DNA of 12,946 bases from Synergistaceae bacterium (GTDB lineage: Bacteria > Synergistota > Synergistia > Synergistales > Synergistaceae). Below are positions 6,991 to 12,946 of the stretch, piece by piece. The stretch spans positions 1 through 12,946 of the forward strand of contig JAUNNW010000027.1 of the NCBI GenBank assembly GCA_030531285.1. The letters run 5' to 3'. The position numbers and the translations under genes are program-made. Each line of letters starts with the position of its first letter. Within the stretch, counting starts at the first letter, position 1. The notes beneath the pieces are model-generated. The model saw only the letters and a list, made by a program, of their open reading frames with translations, had not been told where the DNA came from and did not search any database.

Positions 6991-8364
6991 ATGCGTATAG
7001 TGCTTGTCGGAGCAGGCGAAGTAGGCTACAGTGTAGCGAAAAACCTTTCAGAGGACGGTCATGACATTGTAGTTGTAGAGGAAGACAAGGACAAAGCGGA
7101 ACGTATTGACGCTGACCTTAACGTTCAGGCGATAAGGGGAAACGGGGCAAGCCCTTCTGTTTTGGCGCAGGCAGGAATTACTGACAACGGTGACAGAGCC
7201 CAAATGCTGATTGCCTGTACAAACACAGACGAAGTCAATCTTATGGCATGCCTTATTGCGAAACAAATGGGAGTAAAGCACGTTATTGCGCGCACAAAGG
7301 GGCTTGAGTTTACGGACACGGACAGTTGGGCAAGAAGCCTCGGCATTGATCTGATGATTTCAACAGAACGCTCAGTTGCCAAAGAAATAGAGACTTTGCT
7401 CGAAATCCGCGGAGCAAGCCGAGCGACAGAACTGGCCAGAGGCAAAGCAGGCGTTTATCTTTTCAAGGTAAATGAAGGCTCCAAAGCATGCGGCATAACG
7501 CTTGCAGAACTCAGACAGCAGAATTCGGATCTTAATACCATTATTATATGCATTAAACGCGGCAAAGAAAGCTTTGTACCTCGCGCTTTTGACAAACTTC
7601 AGCAGGGTGATCTCTGCTACACGATCTGCTACAGAAATCAGATAGGCAAAATTGAAGACATATTCAATATTGAGCACAAAAAAGTGCTGAAAACCGTAAT
7701 CATCAACGGCGGAAGCAATCTTGGCCGTCAAATCGCAAAACGCATACATACCCGCTGGCCGAATTTGGCAATCAAAATTTTTGACCCCGACAAGACAAAA
7801 TGCAGCAAAATAGAGACGGAAGTCCCTTATGCCCTGCCCATAAACGCTGACGGATCTGACGCAAATCTTTTGGATGCCGAAGGGATAAGAAACAACGCCG
7901 CGGTAATTTCGGTAACAGAACGCGATGAATCAAATTTAATGCTTTCGGTTCTCGGAAAAACTTTAGGGGCGTTGAAAGCAATTTCCGTTGTGCAGAAAAC
8001 CAACTACCTTGACATGATAGATCATCTTCCGCTTGATGCTATTGTTAACAGAAATCAGGCGCTTGCAGACGGAATTATCCGCAGCGTTCGTTTCCCTGGA
8101 TCTTCAAGAATGCTTATGGTATTTAACGAAATTGACGCTGAAGCGGTTGAAGTCTGTATTGAAGAAGATTCGCCCGCAGCAGACAAAACTCTGCAGCAGC
8201 TCAATATGCCGTCAGGTTCTGTAATAGGGCTCATAGAACGCGGAGACGAACTGCTTATTCCTTCAGGCAGCAGTGAAATCAAAGCAGCCGACAAAGTTTA
8301 TCTTTTCGCTTCTTCGGAAATTATGCCTGAAGCTATTCAGCACCTCGGGGTCAATCCGCAATGA
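6991..8364 (+). CDS. trkA: Trk potassium uptake regulatory subunit TrkA
   Basis: TrkA is the cytoplasmic nucleotide-binding ring that gates the TrkH potassium channel. It has 457 residues in two halves, each an RCK N-domain followed by an RCK C-domain, the full-length two-repeat form. The first Rossmann loop is GAGEVG (7-12) with an acidic VVVEED at the end of the second strand, suiting NAD(H) binding. The second half starts TVIINGGSNLG, a variant glycine loop, with IFDPD in the equivalent acidic position. I start at the ATG at 6991, eight bases after a strong AAGGAG (6977-6982). The in-frame GTG at 6982 overlaps that ribosome site and is rejected. It overlaps trkH by four bases (ATGA), so the two are translationally coupled. 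Confidence 0.96.
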   Translation: MRIVLVGAGEVGYSVAKNLSEDGHDIVVVEEDKDKAERIDADLNVQAIRGNGASPSVLAQAGITDNGDRAQMLIACTNTDEVNLMACLIAKQMGVKHVIARTKGLEFTDTDSWARSLGIDLMISTERSVAKEIETLLEIRGASRATELARGKAGVYLFKVNEGSKACGITLAELRQQNSDLNTIIICIKRGKESFVPRAFDKLQQGDLCYTICYRNQIGKIEDIFNIEHKKVLKTVIINGGSNLGRQIAKRIHTRWPNLAIKIFDPDKTKCSKIETEVPYALPINADGSDANLLDAEGIRNNAAVISVTERDESNLMLSVLGKTLGALKAISVVQKTNYLDMIDHLPLDAIVNRNQALADGIIRSVRFPGSSRMLMVFNEIDAEAVEVCIEEDSPAADKTLQQLNMPSGSVIGLIERGDELLIPSGSSEIKAADKVYLFASSEIMPEAIQHLGVNPQ

Positions 8365-9812
8365 AATGTAAAGTTGTAATAAAATTCCTTTCCCTTATAG
8401 CCGGAATAATATCTTTGTCCATGGTTTTTCCGTGGCTCTTGGCTGTACGCTGCGGCACAAAAGACGCTCATGCGTTCCTTTGGTCTCTGCTGCTGTGCGC
8501 CGTCTGCGCAGGCATGGCGTTCTTCTTCTCAAAGGACGCTCCAACGTCAGATCTCAAAACAAGAGAGGCGTTTGCGGGCGTTACGCTTTCGTGGATAGTA
8601 GCTTCCGTTTTCGGCTGCCTGCCTTTTCTCTTCGCACGTTGCTGCGGCACTTTTACCGACGCGTTTTTTGAAACAATGTCGGGATTCTCCACGACAGGAG
8701 CAACCATATTCAAAACGGTAGAGCCGCTTCCGCGAAGCATACTGCTATGGAGAGCAGAGACACAGTGGCTGGGAGGCATGGGGATAGTGGTGCTCGCAAT
8801 AGCCGTTTCTTCAATACTTGGAGGCGGTGTCAACAGTCTTTTCAAAGCGGAAGCGCCAGGCCCTGTTCTTCAAAAAACCGCACCGACAATAAACGCAATG
8901 TCAAAAAGCCTGTGGAACGTCTACGTCACAGTCACCGTTATATGCGTTATACTGCTGAAACTTGGGGGAATGTCCGTGCTTGATGCCGTATGTCATTCTT
9001 TTTCGGCGGTTTCTACGGGGGGCTTTTCAACAAAAACAGCAAGCATAGCTTATTACTCCTCGCCGTATATTGAATACGTACTGTCGGCTGCAATGTTTGT
9101 CTGCGGAATAAATTTCTCTCTGCATTTGGCGGCGTTTTCCAAAAGAAGTTTAATCCCCTACAAAGACTCTGAATGCGTGTTTTACGTTAAAATCGTTGTG
9201 TGCGCGATAATTGCCATCGTGTTTTTCCTCATGAAAGATACGGGCTGCAAACCTTTCTCCGCTGCCTTAAGACAGGCAGTTTTTCAAGTAACCAGCATAA
9301 TAACCACAACCGGCTTTGCAACGGCTGATTTTGATAAATGGCCGTCTGTACTTGTTTTGGTGATGTTTCTCCTTATGCTGTCCGGAGGCTGCGCCGGTTC
9401 AACTGCAGGCGGCATAAAATGCATACGGATAAAGACCGTGTGGCAGGCGGTAAAGGTTGAAATCAAAAAACTCGTTCACCCGAATGCGATTGTTTCCGTC
9501 CGTATGGGAGAACAGACTGTCGAAGACAGTTTTGTTGCGTCGGCTGCTATTTTTATCGTGCTCTATCTGCTGATTTTTGCCGCGGCAACTATGGTAATCA
9601 GCGCCTGCGAACATGACATTCGCACATCCATAGGCGCAGCAGCCGCGACTCTCAGCAATATTGGCCCAGGTTTTGGAAAAGTAGGGCCTTCCGGCAATTT
9701 CGCAGATTTTACATCGCTGTCTAAGTGGATATGCTCGCTGTGTATGTTGTCAGGACGCCTTGAACTTTACACTGTGCTTGTTCTGCTGAGCAAAGACGAA
9801 TGGGTAAAATAA
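8361..9812 (+). CDS. trkH: Trk potassium channel membrane subunit TrkH
   Basis: TrkH is the inner-membrane K+-translocating subunit, partner of TrkA. It has 483 residues, strongly hydrophobic, matching the four membrane-pore-membrane repeats of the SKT superfamily. The four filter segments are visible: STTGA (110-114), STGGF (218-222), TTTGF (315-319) and NIGPG (433-437). Each carries the conserved glycine. Other family marks are WLGGMGIVVL (136-145), GGCAGSTAGGIKCIR (342-356), which contributes to the intramembrane gate, and GRLELYTVLVLL near the C-terminus (465-476). The start overlaps the trkA stop in ATGA, typical of coupled subunits. A strong terminator lies about 40 bases after the stop, so trkA-trkH forms a two-gene operon. 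Confidence 0.97.
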   Translation: MKCKVVIKFLSLIAGIISLSMVFPWLLAVRCGTKDAHAFLWSLLLCAVCAGMAFFFSKDAPTSDLKTREAFAGVTLSWIVASVFGCLPFLFARCCGTFTDAFFETMSGFSTTGATIFKTVEPLPRSILLWRAETQWLGGMGIVVLAIAVSSILGGGVNSLFKAEAPGPVLQKTAPTINAMSKSLWNVYVTVTVICVILLKLGGMSVLDAVCHSFSAVSTGGFSTKTASIAYYSSPYIEYVLSAAMFVCGINFSLHLAAFSKRSLIPYKDSECVFYVKIVVCAIIAIVFFLMKDTGCKPFSAALRQAVFQVTSIITTTGFATADFDKWPSVLVLVMFLLMLSGGCAGSTAGGIKCIRIKTVWQAVKVEIKKLVHPNAIVSVRMGEQTVEDSFVASAAIFIVLYLLIFAAATMVISACEHDIRTSIGAAAATLSNIGPGFGKVGPSGNFADFTSLSKWICSLCMLSGRLELYTVLVLLSKDEWVK

Positions 9813-9851
9813 CCGCACAAACCGCAAATCTTTTCGGTATTACGCTTGAAC

Positions 9852-9880
9852 AAACAAGAGCGCCGTCAGCGCTCTTGTTT
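9852..9880 (+). terminator. Terminator of the trkA-trkH operon
   Basis: A perfect 12-bp stem (9852-9863 with 9869-9880), five-base loop, ends in a T-rich strand. It isolates trkAH from the nrdJ control region. Confidence 0.88.
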
Positions 9881-9959
9881 TTATAATCGATCATCCGCCA
9901 TATATTCCACAACCAAAATCGTTGTAAATATCATATTGCGACTATCGTGCAGAAAAAAA

Positions 9960-9968
9960 TTATCCACA
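9960..9968 (+). promoter_or_regulatory. Perfect DnaA-box match upstream of nrdJ
   Basis: TTATCCACA is identical to the strong E. coli-type DnaA box. A weaker match lies at 9903-9911 (TATTCCACA, seven of nine), and a reverse-strand match with seven of nine lies at 10007-10015. The sites precede a ribonucleotide reductase gene, a class known to be DnaA-controlled in E. coli (nrdAB). One perfect 9-mer can occur by chance, so the role is inferred. Confidence 0.4.
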
Positions 9969-9977
9969 AAGAAAGAC

Positions 9978-10024
9978 ACACAAGATATAGTGCAGGGTGA
10001 ATAAGTTGTGCATATATTTAGTGT
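9978..10024 (+). promoter_or_regulatory. Candidate NrdR operator (two boxes, 31 bp centre to centre)
   Basis: Box 1 (9978-9993) matches the published NrdR consensus acaCwAtATaTwGtgt at 14 of 16 positions. Box 2 (10009-10024) matches at 11 of 16, with a well-kept right half TTTAGTGT and a poor left half. The boxes start exactly 31 bases apart, about three helix turns, which is the hallmark arrangement for the NrdR repressor. Box 2 reaches the -35 position of the predicted nrdJ promoter, fitting repression when (d)ATP is plentiful. No nrdR gene is in the window. Confidence 0.72.
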
Positions 10025-10041
10025 TTCGACTGCCAAATTTA

Positions 10042-10050
10042 TGCTAATAT
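10042..10050 (+). promoter_or_regulatory. Extended -10 promoter of nrdJ
   Basis: TGCTAATAT (10042-10050) is an extended -10 element, with TG one base before TAATAT (10045-10050). The -35 region (around 10021-10027) is poor and overlaps the second NrdR box. The transcript would start near 10057, giving a leader of about 78 bases with no cobalamin-riboswitch B12 box. Confidence 0.5.
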
Positions 10051-10058
10051 ATTCCCTG

Positions 10059-10074
10059 TGCGGTACATACCGCA
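10059..10074 (+). promoter_or_regulatory. Stem-loop at the predicted 5' end of nrdJ mRNA
   Basis: TGCGGT (10059-10064) pairs with ACCGCA (10069-10074) around a four-base loop, almost at the predicted first base of the transcript. No T-run follows. It could protect the 5' end. It is too short to be a known riboswitch. Confidence 0.35.
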
Positions 10075-10134
10075 GTACGACATCAAATTCGGATCAGCAG
10101 ACGTCTAATTACATAGAAAAGGTAGGTAACTGCA

Positions 10135-11820
10135 ATGCTTTACAAGCCATCATTCTCAAAATCGGCGCAGGACATTCTTAAGGACAGATACTATTGGAAG
10201 GACTCTGACGGCAACCCTGCCGAAACAGCTGAACAGATGCTGCTGCGCATCGCCAACCACGTTGCCGGCGCAGAGAAAAATGAAACCCTGCGTACAAAGT
10301 GGGCTGACGAATATTACAACGAGATGGCACAACTTAACTTTCTTCCCAACAGCCCTACCATTATGAACGCGGGGCGCCCTGCCCCTCACGGACAGCTTGC
10401 CGCGTGCTTCGTAATAGGCATTGAAGATACCATGGACGGTATTTGCGAAGCCCTGCGCAAACAGATGCTGATTCACAAATCAGGCGGCGGAACCGGCTTT
10501 AACTTCTCAAAACTCCGCTATGAGGGCGCAAGAGTCAACAGCACCAACGGACGCGCCTCAGGACCTATTTCGTTCATGAGTCTTTTTGACAAAGCCACGG
10601 ATACCGTCCAACAGGGCGGAATGCGCCGTGGAGCGAACATGGGCATTCTTAACATCGACCATCATGACATCCGCAAATTTATACACTGCAAAGATGCCGA
10701 CGGAGTTATCACAAACTTCAACATTTCCGTCGGTATGTCAGACGAGTTCATGCAGAAAGTGGCGGACAATCCTGACGGTGAAGAAGCAGCATTGCTTGCG
10801 GAAATAGCCGAATCAGCATGGCGCACCGGAGACCCGGGAATTCTCTTTATGGATGCTATTAACCGCGACAACCCAACGCCTAACCTTGGTCCTCTTGAAT
10901 GCACGAACCCGTGCGGAGAATCTCCGCTTTACGCAAACGAAGCCTGCAACCTTGGTTCAATCAACCTTGCCAAAATGGTTAAAAACGGCACCTTTGATTA
11001 TGCGGCGCTGCGCCGCGTAACAGCTGTCGCGACACGCTTCCTTGACAGCGTTATCGACGTCAACCAGTATCCGCTTCCTGAGATTTCAGAATCAGTGCGT
11101 AAAACGCGCAAAATCGGGCTGGGCATCATGGGCTGGGCTGATACGCTCTTCCAGCTCCGCATTGCTTACGACAGCGATGAAGCACGCGCCCTTGCCGATA
11201 AAATTATGGGCACAATTCATGAAGAAGCGATACGTGTATCAGAAGCTCTCGGCGTTGAAAAAGGCATTCCTGCCGACCTCAAACATCTCAACAGAAGAAA
11301 TGCGACTCTTACCTGTATAGCGCCTACGGGAACAATAGCCCTGCTTGCAGACGCTTCATCAGGCATAGAACCGCTTTTTGCGCTTGAACATACGAGACTC
11401 CGTACACTTACTGACGGCACAAAGGTTTCGATGAAACAGAAAAACCGCTATTACGAAGAAGCCCTTAACGAAGGTCTTTCCGAAAATGAACTCAAAAAAG
11501 TCTTCGTAACGTCTCACGATGTAGCTCCTTCAGGGCACATTAAAATGCAGGGAATATTCCAGAAACATGTTGACCTTGCTGTTTCAAAAACGATCAACCT
11601 CGTCAACAGCGCTACAATACAGGACGTTCTTGACAGCTACGTGCTTGCGTGGAAAGAGGGCTGCAAAGGCATAACTGTTTACCGCGACGGTTCAAAAAGC
11701 TTCCAGGTTCTCTACACTGACGCCCAAAAAGCTGAAGCCGACCGCCAGAGAACAAGCGCCGAAAAAGTTCCTGTTCCCGCGGGTAAACCGTCACTCAAAC
11801 TGAAACTCAAAAAAGCATAG
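10135..11820 (+). CDS. nrdJ: Adenosylcobalamin-dependent (class II) ribonucleotide reductase, short form
   Basis: The enzyme converts ribonucleotides to deoxyribonucleotides using adenosylcobalamin to create the thiyl radical, so it works without oxygen. The catalytic core is intact. NPCGE at 258-262 supplies Asn258, radical Cys260 and Glu262. Cys91 (in QLAACF) and Cys271 (in CNLGSINL) form the redox pair, and the phosphate-binding loop is CIAPTGTIA at 394-402. The product is 561 residues. After GCKGITVYRDGS (509-520) it ends in a short lysine-rich tail with no cysteine. It lacks the TSCPD-type domain and terminal cysteine motifs of longer NrdJ proteins. The stretch between NISVGMSDEFM and AWRTGDPG also seems shorter than in homologues I recall. 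There is no N-terminal ATP-cone. The ATG at 10135 has AGGT-type Shine-Dalgarno bases at 10121-10127. It stands alone behind DnaA/NrdR-like sites. Confidence 0.95.
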   Translation: MLYKPSFSKSAQDILKDRYYWKDSDGNPAETAEQMLLRIANHVAGAEKNETLRTKWADEYYNEMAQLNFLPNSPTIMNAGRPAPHGQLAACFVIGIEDTMDGICEALRKQMLIHKSGGGTGFNFSKLRYEGARVNSTNGRASGPISFMSLFDKATDTVQQGGMRRGANMGILNIDHHDIRKFIHCKDADGVITNFNISVGMSDEFMQKVADNPDGEEAALLAEIAESAWRTGDPGILFMDAINRDNPTPNLGPLECTNPCGESPLYANEACNLGSINLAKMVKNGTFDYAALRRVTAVATRFLDSVIDVNQYPLPEISESVRKTRKIGLGIMGWADTLFQLRIAYDSDEARALADKIMGTIHEEAIRVSEALGVEKGIPADLKHLNRRNATLTCIAPTGTIALLADASSGIEPLFALEHTRLRTLTDGTKVSMKQKNRYYEEALNEGLSENELKKVFVTSHDVAPSGHIKMQGIFQKHVDLAVSKTINLVNSATIQDVLDSYVLAWKEGCKGITVYRDGSKSFQVLYTDAQKAEADRQRTSAEKVPVPAGKPSLKLKLKKA

Positions 11821-11833
11821 CACAACGTCAGTC

Positions 11834-11879
11834 AGACAAACAAAAAACTGCAGAGAAATCTGCAGTTTTTTGTTTGTCT
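11834..11879. terminator. Bidirectional terminator with a 21-bp perfect stem
   Basis: Bases 11834-11854 pair without mismatch with 11859-11879 around a GAAA tetraloop. The inner part is a classical terminator on both strands (a CTGCAGA stem followed by six Ts). The outer A/C-rich arm extends the duplex. It lies between the nrdJ stop (11820) and the stop of the convergent regulator gene (11901). Confidence 0.9.
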
Positions 11880-11900
11880 TGAATGAACAGGATGCAGTTT

Positions 11901-12587
11901 CTACAAACCTTTTTCCTCGTCCTGCACTTTCCTGAGATAAGAATACACGGTGTATTTTGTTACCTTCATCTCTCCTGCAAGCAGCTCTACAGCGCCTTTA
12001 AGCAGAAAATAGCCCCTGTCGTTCAGTTCTTTAACCACGACTTCTTTTTCTTCTCTTGCAAGATATTCAAAAGGCTTGGCAATTTTTTTGCGAACTTCAG
12101 AGAGGCTGTTCTGCATAACCTCCGAAAGATCGTTGGAAAAACCTTCCGTAACTATTGCAGTGCGGTCTGTATTATACTGTCTGACGTTATCATCGGTATG
12201 CAGGAAATTCTCTATAAATTCATGCGCTGCCTCGGCTTTGCTGATATCGTAATTTATACAGAGAAAGCCTATCATTTTTTCCTGCTCGTCACGTATAAAT
12301 ATGCAGCTGCATTTCATTTTGCTTCCGCTGCTGTTTTGGGCGAGATAATCGAATACTCCGTCCTTGTGTCTGTACTCGTCAGCCTTCATCATGTAAAGAC
12401 CGAAATCTGTCATTGGACTGCCGATTTTTCTTCCGGTAACGTGCCCGTTTTCTATGGCAACAATCGAATGCTCAGGAATGGAAAGGTCGTGCAGATTAAC
12501 CTCGTAATCCCTGCCAAGAGCAAGCGCGATACCTTTAACTATCGGAATATACGGCTTTAATTTCGGATTCATTTTAATTTCCGGCAT
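11901..12587 (-). CDS. YheO-like PAS/HTH transcriptional regulator
   Basis: This 228-residue cytoplasmic DNA-binding protein is of the YheO family. An N-terminal PAS_6-type sensor domain (about 10-120) carries the hallmark HSIVAIENGHVTGRKIGSP at 40-58. A linker (about 125-170) leads to a C-terminal HTH_22-type helix-turn-helix (about 170-223) with ELNDRGYFLLKGAVELLA and the recognition region VTKYTVYSYL. The ligand and target genes are unknown for most of this family. The ATG at 12585-12587 is eight bases after GGAGG (12596-12600). An in-frame GTG at 12594-12596 overlaps that ribosome site and a later ATG at Met6 lacks one. A possible 10-codon leader ORF ends inside the ribosome site. It is divergent from the exported-protein gene, which is its nearest candidate target, by inference only. 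Confidence 0.9.
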   Translation of the reverse strand: MPEIKMNPKLKPYIPIVKGIALALGRDYEVNLHDLSIPEHSIVAIENGHVTGRKIGSPMTDFGLYMMKADEYRHKDGVFDYLAQNSSGSKMKCSCIFIRDEQEKMIGFLCINYDISKAEAAHEFIENFLHTDDNVRQYNTDRTAIVTEGFSNDLSEVMQNSLSEVRKKIAKPFEYLAREEKEVVVKELNDRGYFLLKGAVELLAGEMKVTKYTVYSYLRKVQDEEKGL

Positions 12588-12599
12588 AAGAACCACCTC

Positions 12600-12632
12600 C
12601 TAACGTACAAGCCATCCGGCAAGAAAATTCAT
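12600..12632 (-). CDS. Candidate leader peptide upstream of the YheO-like regulator
   Basis: A 10-codon ORF (MNFLAGWLVR, stop TAG) begins eight bases after a consensus GGAGG (12641-12645). Its stop codon overlaps the first G of the regulator's own GGAGG (12596-12600), so ribosomes finishing it would be placed at the next start. Its first codons lie inside the hairpin at 12616-12640. The two strong ribosome sites and their tight linkage are seen directly. Translation and a regulatory role are inference. It contains only one tryptophan, so classical tryptophan attenuation is not suggested. Confidence 0.4.
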   Translation of the reverse strand: MNFLAGWLVR

Positions 12633-12640
12633 TCTGCCGG
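12616..12640 (-). promoter_or_regulatory. Hairpin covering the start of the leader ORF
   Basis: CCGGCA (12616-12621) pairs with TGCCGG (12635-12640), and GAA with TTC extends the stem past a one-base bulge. In the minus-strand RNA the stem begins directly after the leader's GGAGG and encloses its AUG. It could limit or time leader translation. No T-run follows, so it is not a terminator. Confidence 0.4.
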
Positions 12641-12680
12641 CCTCCGTTTGCATTTAAATTTTACTATACTTTTTCATTTT

Positions 12681-12712
12681 TTTACTTATATTTGCCGCCT
12701 TCAGTATATAAT
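12681..12712 (+). promoter_or_regulatory. Possible promoter of the exported-protein gene
   Basis: TTTACT (12681-12686) with TATATA (12705-12710) after 18 bases, or the overlapping perfect TATAAT (12707-12712), gives a -10 only about 20 bases before the start codon. The mRNA leader would be about 11-13 bases, barely longer than the AGGAG ribosome site (12719-12723). The A/T-rich tract upstream (12655-12690) may act as an UP-type element and may also hold the promoter of the divergent regulator. Confidence 0.4.
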
Positions 12713-12729
12713 ATATGCAGGAGTTGATA

Positions 12730-12946
12730 ATGATGAGAAAAATTGCAGCTGCACTGTTTTTTGTACTGCTGTCTGTTCAGGCGGCATACTGCTCTGCTGC
12801 CGGAATAACAGAATTTAAAGCTGTTGTCATTGAATGTGAAGACGGCGTCGAAACTGCAAGCAAAATATGGGTCACAGGAGACAGATCAAGGCGCGATTTC
12901 AAAAACGGCAAAGAAATTGTCGTTACCCGCAACGACCTTAAGCTTA
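12730..12946 (+). CDS. Exported protein of unknown function, C-terminus cut off by window edge
   Basis: Seventy-two codons are visible before the window ends. The start has a Sec signal peptide: MMRK, a hydrophobic core through residue 16 (AAALFFVLLSV), and a probable signal peptidase I site after SAA (22-24). Cys21 is preceded by Tyr, so it is not a good lipobox. The mature part begins GITEFKAVVIE and alternates short strand-like segments (KIWVTGDRSRRDF, EIVVTRNDLKL). This is a pattern seen in LolA-like or DUF4412-type periplasmic proteins, but the fragment is too short to assign. AGGAG lies six bases before the ATG at 12730 and nine before the ATG at 12733, and either could be used. It is divergent from the YheO-like regulator. 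Confidence 0.75.
   Translation, partial: MMRKIAAALFFVLLSVQAAYCSAAGITEFKAVVIECEDGVETASKIWVTGDRSRRDFKNGKEIVVTRNDLKL

Noticed and set aside
9909..9925. Inverted repeat ACAAC-7-GTTGT as a possible operator
   Set aside because: The five-base arms are short enough to arise by chance in an A/T-rich spacer, and it lies more than 100 bases from the nrdJ start site.
9960..10024. Chromosomal replication origin
   Set aside because: Only one perfect DnaA box is present, with no dnaA, dnaN or gyrase gene nearby and no obvious unwinding element. Local control of nrdJ is a simpler reading.
10051..10134. Cobalamin riboswitch in front of the B12-dependent RNR
   Set aside because: The leader is about 80 bases, far too short, and no B12-box-like sequence is present.
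11883..12560. A 225-codon open frame on the plus strand
   Set aside because: It is antisense to the clearly recognisable YheO-like regulator, starts just past the terminator and resembles no protein family.

Overview
The window looks like ordinary chromosome from an obligately anaerobic bacterium. The evidence is a 2Fe superoxide reductase, a B12-dependent (class II) ribonucleotide reductase that needs no oxygen, and a phosphate butyryl/acetyltransferase of fermentative type. A Sec-exported protein at the right edge and a TrkA/TrkH pair would fit a diderm such as Synergistota. A Clostridia or Negativicutes host cannot be excluded, so this taxonomic reading is an inference only. No mobile element, CRISPR array, tRNA or rRNA was found.

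Layout. 1-885 (minus): a superoxide reductase cut by the left edge and a YbaK-type Cys-tRNA(Pro) deacylase. 1005-1916 (plus): a lone Ptb with a good promoter, ending in a two-way terminator. 1971-5072 (minus): glmS followed by a DUF1015 gene 51 nt downstream. 5289-6569 (plus): purA, divergent from glmS, with a hairpin at the predicted 5' end of its mRNA. 6609-6860 (minus): a small GIY-YIG protein. 6991-9812 (plus): trkA-trkH with an ATGA overlap. 9813-10134: a regulatory region holding a terminator, a perfect DnaA box, an NrdR-type box pair and an extended -10 promoter. 10135-11820 (plus): a short-form nrdJ. 11901-12587 (minus): a YheO-like PAS/HTH regulator preceded by a possible 10-codon leader peptide (12600-12632). 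12730 to the right edge (plus): the start of an exported protein of unknown function.

The genes are mostly housekeeping: cell-wall amino-sugar synthesis, AMP synthesis, potassium uptake, dNTP supply, translation quality control, oxidative defence and acyl-CoA energy metabolism. All three convergent junctions carry a hairpin with T-tracts on both strands, so transcription appears to be stopped from both sides.

I do not see a clearly new multi-gene system. The observations most worth checking are (a) the NrdR/DnaA-type control region of nrdJ, (b) the compact NrdJ that lacks the C-terminal cysteine-bearing tail, (c) the short leader ORF and hairpin before the YheO-like regulator, whose stop codon overlaps the regulator's Shine-Dalgarno, and (d) the glmS-DUF1015 pairing.
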